DNA from: Opitutia bacterium
GTDB taxonomy: Bacteria; Verrucomicrobiota; Verrucomicrobiia; Opitutales; Opitutaceae
DNA: 64,000 nt
Direction of reading: 5' to 3'
NCBI GenBank assembly: GCA_947474365.1
Contig: CANJIU010000002.1
Location: 114,298 to 178,297, forward strand
Shown here: one piece after another, positions 46,162 through 54,892 of the stretch
Layout of the letters: each line of letters starts with the position of its first letter
How positions within the stretch are numbered: position 1 is the stretch's first letter
Translations under genes and position numbers: made by a program
The notes under the pieces: model-generated
The model's database searches: none
What the model was told of the DNA's origin: nothing
What the model saw: the letters and a program-made list of their open reading frames with translations, nothing else

Positions 46162-47571
46162 TCAGGCTGCAGGAGCAACCGGGGGAGTCGGAGTCACAGC
46201 GGCGAATTGGCGGGCGGTCTGCGCCAGGCGCCGTCCTGAGGCGATGCAATTGGCCAGCGAGATTCCGTCGCGGCAGTTCCCGCCGATAAAGAGACCGGGG
46301 GCGCTCTGTTCAAAGGCCGTCACCGTTTCATGGTGCCGACGGTAGCCAAGGGTGTATTGCGGGATGGCCCTCGGCCATCGTTGCACGTGCACATACGCGG
46401 GCCGGGCCTTCACGCCGAGCAGGGAGGTGAGTGCTTCCTGGACGACTCTCAGGAGCTCGTCGTCTTCGAGCAACGCCAGTTCCGGTTGACGCGTTCCGCC
46501 GACGAAGGTCGTGAGGGCGACGTGTCCGGCGGGGGCCCGACCGGCAAACATCGAACTGGAAAAAAGCGTGCCGAGAATTCGCGCGCCCTCGATCTCGGGT
46601 ACGAGCACCCCGAAGCCGTCGAGTGGATGCGCGACGTCGTCCCTCCGGTAGCCGGTGAAGACTGAGGCGACGGGCGGGTGCTCGATTTGGCGAAGGCTGC
46701 CGAGCCCGTCGGGCTGTGGGACACCGTTGAAATTCAGGCCGACCAGGGCATCGGCAGGGAGGGCACAGACCACCGAGGAGAAGATTTCCCGGCGGATGAT
46801 TCCGGCGGTTTCACTTTCGATTTCCCAAAAGTGGCCGTGGGGCCGGATCGTCCGCACCTTCGTGTTGAGCCGCAGGGCCTGGCCGAGCGAACGGGCCAGC
46901 GTCCGGGGCAGTTCCTCAAGACCCTCCGCAAACGAAAACATGCGTCCCTTGGGGCCGCCGGTTGTGTTGCGCCGGGCGAATGCGCCGCGGATCAAGGACC
47001 CGTGCTCCTGTTCGAGCGCGAACAGTTTGGGAAAGCCGTCGCGGACGGACAGTCGCCGGGGATCTCCGGCGTAGACTCCTCCGACGAACGGGTTCACCGC
47101 GTAGTCGAGAAATTCGCGGCCGAGCCGGCGCACCACGAAATCAGCCACGCTCTCGTCACGGTCGGCCGGCCCCCGCGCGCGGAAGGGCTCGCCGAGCAGC
47201 GCCAGCTTGGCACGTTGGGAAAAAAGCCGGGTGGTCAGGAAGCTCGCGGGTGAGGATGGCATCCGCAGCGGGCGTCCATGGCGGACGATGTATCGGTTGG
47301 CCGCCGCCGGGGAGGCGTATTGCCGGTGGTCGCCCAGCCCGACCGCCGTGATGAACTCCCCGACCTCCGGCGAACTCTCCAGCAGTGAGTTCGGACCGAG
47401 TTCGTGCAGCCAGCCGTCTTGGCGGAAGCTGCCGATGGCGCCGCCCGAGCGTCCTGAAGATTCAAATACAACGGGGGCGAGACCGGACTGGCGCAATTGC
47501 CAGGCCGCGGTCAGGCCGGTGATGCCGGCGCCGAGGACGGCGACGTTGGGGGTGGGTGGGATGGGGAGCAT
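46162..47571 (-). CDS. hemY: Protoporphyrinogen oxidase, FAD-dependent
   Basis: A 469-residue flavoprotein that oxidises protoporphyrinogen (or coproporphyrinogen) in heme synthesis; some pipelines name this family hemG. The FAD-binding Rossmann motif is V-A-V-L-G-A-G-I-T-G-L-T-A-A-W near the N-terminus, followed by the family segment F-E-S-S-G-R-S-G-G-A-I and L-G-P-N-S-L-L-E. The C-terminal G-L-F-I-G-G-N-C-R-D-G-I-S-L motif, which closes the FAD site, is intact. It lies 15 bases downstream of the TonB-like gene on the same strand. Together with hemN, the genome has oxygen-independent and oxygen-using late heme steps. Confidence 0.9.
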   Translation of the reverse strand: MLPIPPTPNVAVLGAGITGLTAAWQLRQSGLAPVVFESSGRSGGAIGSFRQDGWLHELGPNSLLESSPEVGEFITAVGLGDHRQYASPAAANRYIVRHGRPLRMPSSPASFLTTRLFSQRAKLALLGEPFRARGPADRDESVADFVVRRLGREFLDYAVNPFVGGVYAGDPRRLSVRDGFPKLFALEQEHGSLIRGAFARRNTTGGPKGRMFSFAEGLEELPRTLARSLGQALRLNTKVRTIRPHGHFWEIESETAGIIRREIFSSVVCALPADALVGLNFNGVPQPDGLGSLRQIEHPPVASVFTGYRRDDVAHPLDGFGVLVPEIEGARILGTLFSSSMFAGRAPAGHVALTTFVGGTRQPELALLEDDELLRVVQEALTSLLGVKARPAYVHVQRWPRAIPQYTLGYRRHHETVTAFEQSAPGLFIGGNCRDGISLANCIASGRRLAQTARQFAAVTPTPPVAPAA

Positions 47572-47585
47572 GGGAGGGCGGCCGG

Positions 47586-48389
47586 TCAGTCGATGGCGTC
47601 CATCACCTTGAACACGATGGGCACGCGCATGCGAGTGTTGACCTTCCGCCCGTTCTTGATTCCCGGCCGGAATTTCCAGCGCGACACCCCGGTGACGGCG
47701 GCTTCGTTGAAGCTGGTGTGGGTCGAATCGAAGACGATGACCTCCAGCACGCGGCCTTCGACATCGACGATGAACTCGACGACCACCGACGCGGACAGGC
47801 CTTCGCGGCGCATCCCAAACGGATATGTGGGGGAGGGTTGCAGCACGGGTTCGGGCTGCCGGTCGAGATCCTCCGGGTTGAAGATTTTTCCGATGCTCTC
47901 CGCGATCCGGGTGGCACGGGTGAAACTCGCGGGAATGATGCTGATATTGGCCTGACTGAGGTCGGGCTTTTCCAAGAGGGACGCCAGATTCAGGGGCTGC
48001 ACGAAATCGTTGGGCCGCGCCAATTGCGGCAGGTCGGATTGCATCGGCACCGGAATCGCGAGATCAGGCACGGGTGTGGAATCGTCGCTCGGGGCCGGAT
48101 CCGGCTCTTCGAGCTCCTTTAGTTCCGGAATGCTCAGGCGAATCATGTTCAACGGTTCGGCGATCACCACCCGGGCGGCTTTGCGGTGGGCCAGCAGCGG
48201 GCCGAAGAACAGCGTGGCGTGAAGTCCGGCGGAGACGAGGATCGCGAAGACCACGGCGCTCCGCGAAATGTGGCTGCTCTCGTAGTGGCAGACGCTCTTG
48301 GCGGTGGCGGGTGCGGACTGGCGGGGAGGACGTGGAGTCGCCGGCACGGGCGCCACGGAATCGAAGGGCGTGGGGTAGTGCGTTATCAT
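47586..48389 (-). CDS. TonB-like energy transducer
   Basis: A 267-residue inner-membrane protein; the ATG at 48389 is preferred over a GTG two codons upstream. One transmembrane helix at about residues 45-65 (S-A-V-V-F-A-I-L-V-S-A-G-L-H-A) is followed by a proline/acid-rich periplasmic stretch. A C-terminal TonB domain follows (Y-P-F-G-M-R-R-E-G-L-S-A-S-V-V-V-E-F-I-V-D, then S-R-W-K-F-R-P-G-I-K). It would pass proton-motive energy to outer-membrane receptors such as the two in this window, with ExbB/ExbD encoded elsewhere. Likely in one operon with hemY. Confidence 0.83.
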   Translation of the reverse strand: MITHYPTPFDSVAPVPATPRPPRQSAPATAKSVCHYESSHISRSAVVFAILVSAGLHATLFFGPLLAHRKAARVVIAEPLNMIRLSIPELKELEEPDPAPSDDSTPVPDLAIPVPMQSDLPQLARPNDFVQPLNLASLLEKPDLSQANISIIPASFTRATRIAESIGKIFNPEDLDRQPEPVLQPSPTYPFGMRREGLSASVVVEFIVDVEGRVLEVIVFDSTHTSFNEAAVTGVSRWKFRPGIKNGRKVNTRMRVPIVFKVMDAID

Positions 48390-48514
48390 GGCCACATTTT
48401 ACTCCCCGATGGGTGTCCCTGCTTGTCATGGCTTGGTGTTGGCTGCGCATCGCTTGCCGCGCGGCCTCACTCCCCTGTTGCCTGCATTGCGACGTGTGAA
48501 GGGCAGTACAAGAT

Positions 48515-48543
48515 ATGCGCAGGCCTTCTTAACCGATGCGCAG
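48515..48543 (+). promoter_or_regulatory. Direct repeat ATGCGCAG, 21 bases apart
   Basis: ATGCGCAG occurs at 48515-48522 and 48536-48543, start to start 21 bases, i.e. two helical turns. This is the geometry of many AraC-family sites. It lies 60-90 bases upstream of the CoA-transferase, whose downstream neighbour encodes a PocR-AraC regulator. Binding is inferred, not shown. Confidence 0.35.
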
Positions 48544-48601
48544 TATCTGCACTTTGCTCCCAGATGGGTGGGGCCCACTATGGTACAGTTCCTTTTCCGC
48601 C

Positions 48602-49909
48602 ATGCCCAACAACTGGAAGTCCCGGTCAGTCTCTGCGGCCGATGTCGTCTCCGTCGCCCGGAGCGGCACCAACGTCTTTGTGCACGGCGCCGCCGCCACT
48701 CCGACCCCGCTGCTGGAGGCGCTTTGTGCCCGGCGCGACCTGGCCGACGTGCGCCTCTACCATCTTCACACCGCGGGCACGGCGCCCTTCGCCGCGCGCG
48801 GCCGAGAGAATGAATTCAGGTCGGTTTCGCTGTTCACCGGCGCGCCGCTGCGTCAGGCAATCGCGGAAAACCGGGCGGACTTTGTGCCGATCTTCCTGTC
48901 CGACATCCCCGGTCTTTTTCTTTCCGGCAACGTTCCCCTTGATCTGGCCATTCTGCAGGTGTCGCCACCGGACGCTCATGGTTTCTGCTCTCTCGGCACT
49001 TCCTGCGACGCCGCCAAGGCTGCCGCGGAAACGGCCCGCGTGGTCGTTGCGGAAATCAACGAGCAGATGCCCCGCACGCACGGCAACAACGTCGTGCCCC
49101 TTGAACGGATCCACGCCTTTGTCGCCACCGACCGGCCCCTGCACGAGCATTTGCCGGGCGTTGAAACCGCGGTGGAGGCTCGCATCGGTGAAATCGTCGC
49201 CGGTCTTGTCGAAGACGGCTCCACGCTGCAAATGGGGATCGGTGGTATTCCCGACGCGGTGCTCGCCCGGCTGCACGACAAGCATGACCTTGGCATCCAC
49301 ACCGAGATGTTTTCCGATCGGGTGGTCGACCTGGTCGAATCCGGTGCCGTGACCAACCGCCTGAAAACGGTGGGGGCCGGCCGGATCGTGACGAGCTTCA
49401 TCAATGGCACGCGCCGACTGTTCGACTTCGTGCATGACAACCCGCTGGTCGCATTCTACCCCTGCGACTGGACCAACGACACCTCCGTCATCCGCAAGAA
49501 TCCCAAGGTCGTCGCAATCAATTCCGCGATCGAGATCGATCTCACCGGGCAGGTCTGCGCCGACTCGATCGGTCACCGGATTTTCTCCGGCATTGGCGGG
49601 CAGATGGACTTCATCCGCGGCGCCGCACTCTCACGCGGCGGCAAGCCGATCATCGCAATCCCGTCCACGGCGGCCGGGGGCAAGATCTCGCGGCTGGTGG
49701 TTCAGCTGAACGCCGGCGCGGGGGTGGTGACGACCAGAGGCCACGTGCACTGGGTGGTGACGGAATACGGCGCGGTCAATCTCCATGGTAAATCGCTGCG
49801 CGAACGAGGTGATGCCCTCATTTCCATCGCTCATCCGGATTTTCGCGCGGAGTTGCGTCGCGACTTGTCCCAGGCCCGAAGCTTTCCGTCGAAACCCGTC
49901 CTCGCATGA
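48602..49909 (+). CDS. Acetyl-CoA hydrolase / 4-hydroxybutyrate CoA-transferase family protein
   Basis: A 435-residue cytoplasmic CoA-transferase of family I. The ATG at 48602 starts M-P-N-N-W-K-S-R-S. Conserved elements are G-I-G-G-I-P-D-A-V (CoA-binding glycine loop), H-T-E-M-F-S-D (with the glutamate that forms the glutamyl-CoA intermediate) and G-I-G-G-Q-M-D-F-I-R-G-A near the C-terminus. It could transfer CoA between acetyl-CoA and a short acid or hydrolyse acetyl-CoA. The regulator gene 27 bases downstream is probably in the same operon, suggesting substrate-dependent control. Confidence 0.88.
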   Translation: MPNNWKSRSVSAADVVSVARSGTNVFVHGAAATPTPLLEALCARRDLADVRLYHLHTAGTAPFAARGRENEFRSVSLFTGAPLRQAIAENRADFVPIFLSDIPGLFLSGNVPLDLAILQVSPPDAHGFCSLGTSCDAAKAAAETARVVVAEINEQMPRTHGNNVVPLERIHAFVATDRPLHEHLPGVETAVEARIGEIVAGLVEDGSTLQMGIGGIPDAVLARLHDKHDLGIHTEMFSDRVVDLVESGAVTNRLKTVGAGRIVTSFINGTRRLFDFVHDNPLVAFYPCDWTNDTSVIRKNPKVVAINSAIEIDLTGQVCADSIGHRIFSGIGGQMDFIRGAALSRGGKPIIAIPSTAAGGKISRLVVQLNAGAGVVTTRGHVHWVVTEYGAVNLHGKSLRERGDALISIAHPDFRAELRRDLSQARSFPSKPVLA

Positions 49910-49936
49910 AGCCGTCAACTACAGGAGGATGATTCG

Positions 49937-50848
49937 ATGACTTTCACCTCAACCAATCCCCAGCAAAGCCGCACGGTCGTCGCCCAGCTGAAGCGGTCGC
50001 AGATTTTCCGTGACTACGAGCAGGCGTTTCGGGAGACGACCGGGCTGCCGATCAATCTGCGGCCGATTGAGGCGTTCGACCTTCCGCATCACGGCGATCC
50101 GAAGGAGAGTCCGTTTTGCGCGCTGATGGCTCAGTCCAACCACTCCTGCTCGGCCTGTCTGCAGCTCCAGAAGAAAGTGGAGGAGGAGGCCCGGCTTGAA
50201 CCGAAGACGCTGAAGTGCTTTGCGGGCCTCTGCGACTCCTCCGTGCCTGTGCGGGTCGGGGACAACCTGATCGCCTTCCTGCAGACCGGGCAAATTCTGC
50301 TGCACGCGCCGGCGAAGGCGGATTTTGCCAAAGCCACGAAGCAGCTCGTGCAATGGGGGACCGAGGTCGATCTCAAGCGGCTGGAGGAGGCGTATTTTCA
50401 AACCCGCGTCGTCACGCGCAAACAGTACGAGTCGATCCTGCGGCTGCTCACGATTTTTGCGCAGCATCTCTCCGCGCTCAGCAACCAGCTCATGGTGGAA
50501 AAGGCGTCCGAGGAGCTCCCCGCGGTCGCCAAGGCTCGCGCCTACATCACCGAGCGCCACGCGGAGGAGCTCTCGCTCACCGAGGTGGCGGGTGCGGTGA
50601 ACATGAGCGCGTTTTACTTCTGCAAGACCTTCAAGAAGGCGACGGGGATGACCTTCACCGACTACCTGGCGCGGGTGCGCGTGGAGAAGGTGAAGAACCT
50701 CCTGCTCAATCCGCACAAACGCGTGAGCGAGGCCGCCTACGAGGCAGGATTCCAGTCGCTCTCCCAGTTCAACCGCGTTTTCCGCCGGATCGCGGGCGAA
50801 TCGCCCACCGTGTATCGCGAGCGCTTGCACGGTCCGCCGGCGACGTGA
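49937..50848 (+). CDS. AraC-family regulator with N-terminal PocR sensor domain
   Basis: A 303-residue transcription factor. An AGGAGG lies just upstream of the ATG at 49937. The PocR domain (about residues 20-180) has the cysteine cluster typical of the family (P-F-C-A-L-M, then C-S-A-C-L, and later K-C-F-A-G-L-C), which can bind a ligand or metal/flavin. The C-terminal AraC DNA-binding domain (about 200-297) has both helix-turn-helix units (L-T-E-V-A-G-A-V-N-M-S-A-F-Y and S-E-A-A-Y-E-A-G-F-Q-S-L-S-Q-F-N-R-V-F-R-R). PocR regulators usually sense small alcohols or hydrocarbon-derived effectors. It probably regulates the CoA-transferase gene upstream. Confidence 0.87.
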   Translation: MTFTSTNPQQSRTVVAQLKRSQIFRDYEQAFRETTGLPINLRPIEAFDLPHHGDPKESPFCALMAQSNHSCSACLQLQKKVEEEARLEPKTLKCFAGLCDSSVPVRVGDNLIAFLQTGQILLHAPAKADFAKATKQLVQWGTEVDLKRLEEAYFQTRVVTRKQYESILRLLTIFAQHLSALSNQLMVEKASEELPAVAKARAYITERHAEELSLTEVAGAVNMSAFYFCKTFKKATGMTFTDYLARVRVEKVKNLLLNPHKRVSEAAYEAGFQSLSQFNRVFRRIAGESPTVYRERLHGPPAT

Positions 50849-50860
50849 TTCCGGCGGACC

Positions 50861-50902
50861 TTGATCCGCATCAAGGCATCGCGCCGAGTGCCAGGGTAGA
50901 AT
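50861..50902 (+). promoter_or_regulatory. Fnr/NnrR-type promoter upstream of monoheme cytochrome gene
   Basis: The box TTGATCCGCATCAA (50861-50874) is a perfect inverted repeat TTGAT-N4-ATCAA. A -10 element TAGAAT begins at 50897, exactly 36 bases after the start of the box, so the activator would sit at about -41.5 of a start near 50909. This is class II activation geometry. The gene starts at 50965. Confidence 0.8.
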
Positions 50903-50964
50903 TTCCCCGACGTGGAGTGCAACGCCCTCCGTTTTCCCCGCCAAATTACCCCGATGAAACACCC

Positions 50965-52305
50965 ATGAAGCTGAAGCGGATTGCCTTTTACCTCGGCGCC
51001 GGACTTTGCCTCGGCGCGGGATCCCTGCACGCGCAGGGCGCTCCCGACTATGAGCAGCCTCCGGTGAGCTATTCCGAAACCCCGTCAACCGACGCCCTGG
51101 TCGTGTTGCAACAGCGCATCGCGGCGGGAGAACTCGCCTTTGCCGGTCGTGACCGCGAGGTGCTGAAGACCCTGCTCGACGCGCTTGGGGTGCCGGTCGC
51201 AAGCCAGATGCTGATTTTTTCCAAGACGAGCCTGCAACGCGGCCGAATTCGTCCGGACCAACCCCGGGCGCTGTATTTTGCCGACTCGGCCTATGTCGGG
51301 TGGGTCCCCGGAGGCTTGATGGAGGTGGCGGCGATCGATCCGCAGCTCGGCCCGGTGTTCTACGCATTTGATTCCTCGGCAATCCGGCACCAGGGACCGA
51401 AAATTGTGCGGGATGGCGACTGTCTGCGCTGTCATGGCGGGACGTTTGTTCGCGACATCCCCGGGGTGTTCGCCCGTTCGGTGTTCTCCGATGGCAATGG
51501 CGAACCGCTGCTCCGGCACGGCACGCAAATCGTCGAGGACGACACGCCCTTCGATCAGCGCTGGGGTGGCTGGTACGTCACGGGTTACCACGGGAAGGAG
51601 CCGCATCGCGGCAACGCCTTCGCGTCCGAGCGCGGCGACGAACTGGTGTTTGCCCCGGCCGAGCAGCGCCCCGATGAGCTTTCCGCTTTTTTCAATCCCT
51701 CCGAATACCTGCGGCCAACCAGCGACGTCGTCGCGCTGATGGTCTGCGAGCACCAGATGGCGATGCAAAACAGCCTGACGCGTGCGGCCTTCATGGGACG
51801 CAAGATGATCGCCTACCAGCATGGCCTGCAGAAAACATTCAAGGAGCCGGAGACGGACGAACCCACCTACGACAGTGTGAAGAGCGTGTTTGCCAGTGCG
51901 GTGCAGGATGTGATCGACCGCCTCCTTTTTCGCAATGCGGCGCCGTTGCCGGCGGGGGTGGATGGCAGCGCGGAATTTCGGAAGACATTCGCCGCTGGCG
52001 CCCCCCGCAGCGCGGCGGGCCACGCCCTGAAGGATCTTCAGCTGAAGGATCGGATCTTCTCCCAACGTTGCAGTTATTTGATCTACTCCGCGTCGTTCCG
52101 GGCTTTGCCGGTTACGCTGAAAGTCAGAATCCTCGATCGCCTCCAGGCGGCGCTGCGCAGCCGCGATCCCAAGGATCGCTACGCCTATCTCGGGGCCGAA
52201 GAAAAACAGCGGATCTACGACATCCTCATCGAGACGCACCCCGATGCCAGAGAACGCTGGAGGGGCGGCGATGCCGCCGGGAAATCTGCTTCCACCCGTT
52301 GGTGA
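50965..52305 (+). CDS. Exported monoheme c-type cytochrome of unknown function
   Basis: A 446-residue protein with a signal peptide (ending LHAQ). It has one heme c site, C153-L-R-C156-H157, in the middle of the chain. The stretch before it (V-A-A-I-D-P-Q-L-G-P-V-F-Y-A-F-D) and after it (R-W-G-G-W-Y-V-T-G-Y-H-G) are recognisable in similar large monoheme proteins of Planctomycetes and Verrucomicrobiota. Histidine and methionine residues that might be the sixth ligand follow. Its promoter has a perfect Fnr/NnrR box like that of nirK, so it likely works in nitrogen-oxide respiration, for example as an electron carrier or sensor. That role is inferred. Confidence 0.75.
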   Translation: MKLKRIAFYLGAGLCLGAGSLHAQGAPDYEQPPVSYSETPSTDALVVLQQRIAAGELAFAGRDREVLKTLLDALGVPVASQMLIFSKTSLQRGRIRPDQPRALYFADSAYVGWVPGGLMEVAAIDPQLGPVFYAFDSSAIRHQGPKIVRDGDCLRCHGGTFVRDIPGVFARSVFSDGNGEPLLRHGTQIVEDDTPFDQRWGGWYVTGYHGKEPHRGNAFASERGDELVFAPAEQRPDELSAFFNPSEYLRPTSDVVALMVCEHQMAMQNSLTRAAFMGRKMIAYQHGLQKTFKEPETDEPTYDSVKSVFASAVQDVIDRLLFRNAAPLPAGVDGSAEFRKTFAAGAPRSAAGHALKDLQLKDRIFSQRCSYLIYSASFRALPVTLKVRILDRLQAALRSRDPKDRYAYLGAEEKQRIYDILIETHPDARERWRGGDAAGKSASTRW

Positions 52306-52346
52306 GTCCGTCTGATTTTCTCCTCGCGGTAGATTTCGTCCCCCGC

Positions 52347-52388
52347 TTGACGGTGATCAAGGCCGGCCCCGGCCGGGTGCATTAAACT
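52347..52388 (+). promoter_or_regulatory. Fnr/NnrR-type promoter upstream of YwiC-like gene
   Basis: TTGACGGTGATCAA (52347-52360) matches TTGAC-N4-ATCAA. A -10 element TAAACT starts at 52383, again 36 bases after the box start. Transcription should begin near 52395, i.e. at or after the first candidate ATG (52394), which supports the later ATG at 52427 as the true start. Confidence 0.75.
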
Positions 52389-52426
52389 GGCGCATGGAAA
52401 ACGTCCGGTCTGTGAGTAACGTCTCA

Positions 52427-53191
52427 ATGTTTTCGCAATGGCGTGATCTGGTGTGGCCGCGGGAGCACGGGAGTTGGTCTTTCGTGCTTGAACCGGTGGC
52501 GTTGGGATTGATTGCGGTGCCATCGGTGGCGGGAGGCGGGCTGGCGGTCGCAGTGGTTGCGGCGTTTTTTGCGCGTCGCCCGCTCGGGATCGCGGTGCGC
52601 GATCCGGACGCGGACCGCCGTCGCGCCGCTCGTGTTGCGTTCGGTGTCTGTGCCGGGATGGGGTTGCTGGGGCTGTCGGTTGCGATGGCGTTCGCCGGCG
52701 TCACATGGCTCCCGTGGCTGTTACCTTCTGTTGTCGCCGGAGCCGGCTTCCTGGCCTTTGATCTGCGCCGGGCTGGCCGCTCCGGGTTGGCGGAGATTTC
52801 CGGTGTGGCCTCTTTCGGCCTTCTGCCGGCGGCGTTTGCGGCGGTGGGTGGTGCCACACCCGCGTTGTCGGTTGCGCTCGCAGTGGTGATGTGTGGTCGC
52901 GCGGTGCCGACGGTGCTGTGCGTGCGTGAGGCTTTGCGCGGGGCCAAGAGTGGAGTGACGCATCGTCTCCCTGCGTTGCTGGCGGCATTTTTCGCCGTGG
53001 CGGTCGCGGCGGCCTTGGTCGCCGACGGTGCGGCGCCGTGGGTGGCGGTCGCGGCTCTGGCGGTGCTCGCGCTGCGCGCGCTGGCGCTATTGGTGTTTCC
53101 GCGGCCTGCGCTCCGGGCGCGCTCGATCGGGATGATTGAGGCGATGCTGGGCGTGGCTTTCGTCGCCGCCGTCGGCGTTGCCGCGAACTGA
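52427..53191 (+). CDS. YwiC-like membrane protein
   Basis: A 254-residue inner-membrane protein with about eight hydrophobic segments. The start at 52427 (MFSQWRDLVWPREHGSW) is preferred because the promoter geometry puts the transcription start at about 52395; an in-frame ATG at 52394 would add 11 residues. P-R-E-H-G-S-W-S near the N-terminus is the YwiC family signature, and L-A-F-D-L-R-R-A-G-R-S in a loop is also typical. In Bacillus subtilis ywiC lies near Fnr-controlled nitrate respiration genes. Here it has its own Fnr/NnrR box and sits between a cytochrome gene and nirK. The biochemical role is unknown. Confidence 0.82.
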   Translation: MFSQWRDLVWPREHGSWSFVLEPVALGLIAVPSVAGGGLAVAVVAAFFARRPLGIAVRDPDADRRRAARVAFGVCAGMGLLGLSVAMAFAGVTWLPWLLPSVVAGAGFLAFDLRRAGRSGLAEISGVASFGLLPAAFAAVGGATPALSVALAVVMCGRAVPTVLCVREALRGAKSGVTHRLPALLAAFFAVAVAAALVADGAAPWVAVAALAVLALRALALLVFPRPALRARSIGMIEAMLGVAFVAAVGVAAN

Positions 53192-53318
53192 AGGTCCGCA
53201 ATCCGCGCGGCGTGCGCGCAGGACACGCGAAGCCGGTTCCACCAACGGTGTGCGACCCTGTGCGCTCCACCATGGCGTACCATGATGGCATCTCGGGCGA
53301 CGGCGCCCTCGCTTTCGC

Positions 53319-53360
53319 TTGATGCGCGTCAAGGCGTGAATCCGAACCCTGTGGTAGCCT
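53319..53360 (+). promoter_or_regulatory. Fnr/NnrR-type promoter of nirK
   Basis: TTGATGCGCGTCAA (53319-53332) matches TTGAT-N4-GTCAA. The -10 element TAGCCT starts at 53355, 36 bases after the box start as in the other two promoters. The predicted transcript starts near 53367, 16 bases before the nirK ATG. Confidence 0.8.
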
Positions 53361-53382
53361 CTCGCATCGTCCACCGATCATC

Positions 53383-54888
53383 ATGAAAAATACCCCCCTC
53401 CCTGCACGGCTGAGCGCCGCATTCCTCCTCTCAATCCTGTTGTCTGCGGCCGCGGTCTTCGCCGCCGAAGGCACGGTCCTCGCCCCCAAGGGAGGCGCGC
53501 CGCTCGCCGCCGATCTCCCGGTCGAGACCGCCGTTCTCACCGAGGCGCCGCAGGTGCCTCCCGCGATCACGCGGCGGCACGCGGCGAAGGTCATCGTCAA
53601 CCTCGAGGTGCGCGAAGTCGTCAAGCGGCTCGCCGACGGCGTGGAGTATACCTTCTGGACGTTTGGCGGCAACGTCCCCGGCTCCTTCATCCGCGTGCGC
53701 GAGGGCGACTTCGTCGAATTCCGGTTGAACAACCATCCGACCTCGAAGATGCCGCACAACATCGACCTTCATGCCGTCACCGGACCCGGCGGCGGCGCGG
53801 CGTCGTCGTTCACGGCGCCGGGTCACTCGTCGAAGTTTTCGTTCACCGCGCTCAACGCCGGACTCTATGTCTATCATTGTGCGACCGCGCCGGTGCCCAT
53901 GCACATTGCCAACGGCATGTACGGTCTAATCCTCGTCGAGCCGAAGGACGGACTGCCCCGCGTCGATCGCGAGTACTATGTGATGCAGGGTGAGATTTAC
54001 ACGTCTGGTCGCAACGGTGAGCCCGGGTTGCAGACCTTCGATCCCACGAAGGCGGAAGATGAGCGCGCCCCCTATATTGTGTTCAACGGCGCGGTCGGCT
54101 CCCTTGTGGGCGACAAGGCTCTGCAGGCCAAGGTCGGGGAAACGGTGCGCATCCACTTCGGTGTGGGCGGACCGAATGTCACGTCTTCGTTTCACATCAT
54201 CGGTGAGATTTTCGACCGCGTGTATCTCGAAGGCGGATCAGTCGCGCAACACAACGTGCAGACCACGATGGTTCCGTCCGGTGGTTCCACGATGGTCGAG
54301 TTCAAGGTCGACGTGCCCGGCACCTATATTCTCGTCGATCACTCACTGTCGCGCGCCTTCAACAAGGGCGCTCTGGGCATGCTCAAGGTCACCGGCCCGG
54401 AAAACCGGCTGATCTATTCCGGCAAGGAGGTCGACGAGGTCTATCTCGGGCAGGCGTCGGACGCCGGTTTCGCGGCGAGCAAGCGCGAAGCGGAACTGGT
54501 CGCCGCCAAGGAAAAGGCGATCGCTTCGAACCCGCAGATTGCGACGATCACCAAGGATATTCAGATCGAACGGGGCAAGAAAGTCTTCCTGACCTCGTGC
54601 TTCGCCTGCCACACGGCCACGGGCGAAGGCCTGCCGGCGGTGTTTCCTCCGCTCGCAAAATCGGATTTCCTCAAGGCTGACAAGGACCGCGCGATCAAGA
54701 TCGTGCTGAAGGGCCTCAGCGGCCCGATCATCGTCAATGGCAAACCGTTCAACAACGTGATGCCGCCGCAGGAATACACCGACGAGCAGGTGGCCGACGT
54801 GCTTACCTATGTGATGAACTCCTGGGGGAACGATTTCGGTTCGGTCTCACCGACCGAGGTCAAACGCGTCCGCGGGGAAAACAAATAA
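53383..54888 (+). CDS. nirK: Copper nitrite reductase with fused C-terminal cytochrome c domain
   Basis: A 501-residue periplasmic enzyme that reduces nitrite to nitric oxide. Signal peptide ends near FAA-EG. Type 1 copper ligands: H125, C166, H174 and M179. Type 2 copper ligands: H130, H165 and H320. The catalytic pair is D128 and H271. After the two cupredoxin domains a cytochrome c domain (about 390-485) carries C406-F-A-C409-H410 with M460 as the likely sixth ligand. The fused heme could deliver electrons directly to the type 1 site. First gene of nirK-nirV-sco; starts from an Fnr/NnrR-type promoter. Confidence 0.95.
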   Translation: MKNTPLPARLSAAFLLSILLSAAAVFAAEGTVLAPKGGAPLAADLPVETAVLTEAPQVPPAITRRHAAKVIVNLEVREVVKRLADGVEYTFWTFGGNVPGSFIRVREGDFVEFRLNNHPTSKMPHNIDLHAVTGPGGGAASSFTAPGHSSKFSFTALNAGLYVYHCATAPVPMHIANGMYGLILVEPKDGLPRVDREYYVMQGEIYTSGRNGEPGLQTFDPTKAEDERAPYIVFNGAVGSLVGDKALQAKVGETVRIHFGVGGPNVTSSFHIIGEIFDRVYLEGGSVAQHNVQTTMVPSGGSTMVEFKVDVPGTYILVDHSLSRAFNKGALGMLKVTGPENRLIYSGKEVDEVYLGQASDAGFAASKREAELVAAKEKAIASNPQIATITKDIQIERGKKVFLTSCFACHTATGEGLPAVFPPLAKSDFLKADKDRAIKIVLKGLSGPIIVNGKPFNNVMPPQEYTDEQVADVLTYVMNSWGNDFGSVSPTEVKRVRGENK

Positions 54889-54892
54889 TTTC

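Noticed and set aside
50215..50964. 250-codon N-terminal extension of the monoheme cytochrome overlapping the PocR-AraC gene
   Set aside because: The extension is an out-of-frame translation of the regulator; the signal peptide begins at 50965 and the promoter at 50861-50902 lies inside the extension.
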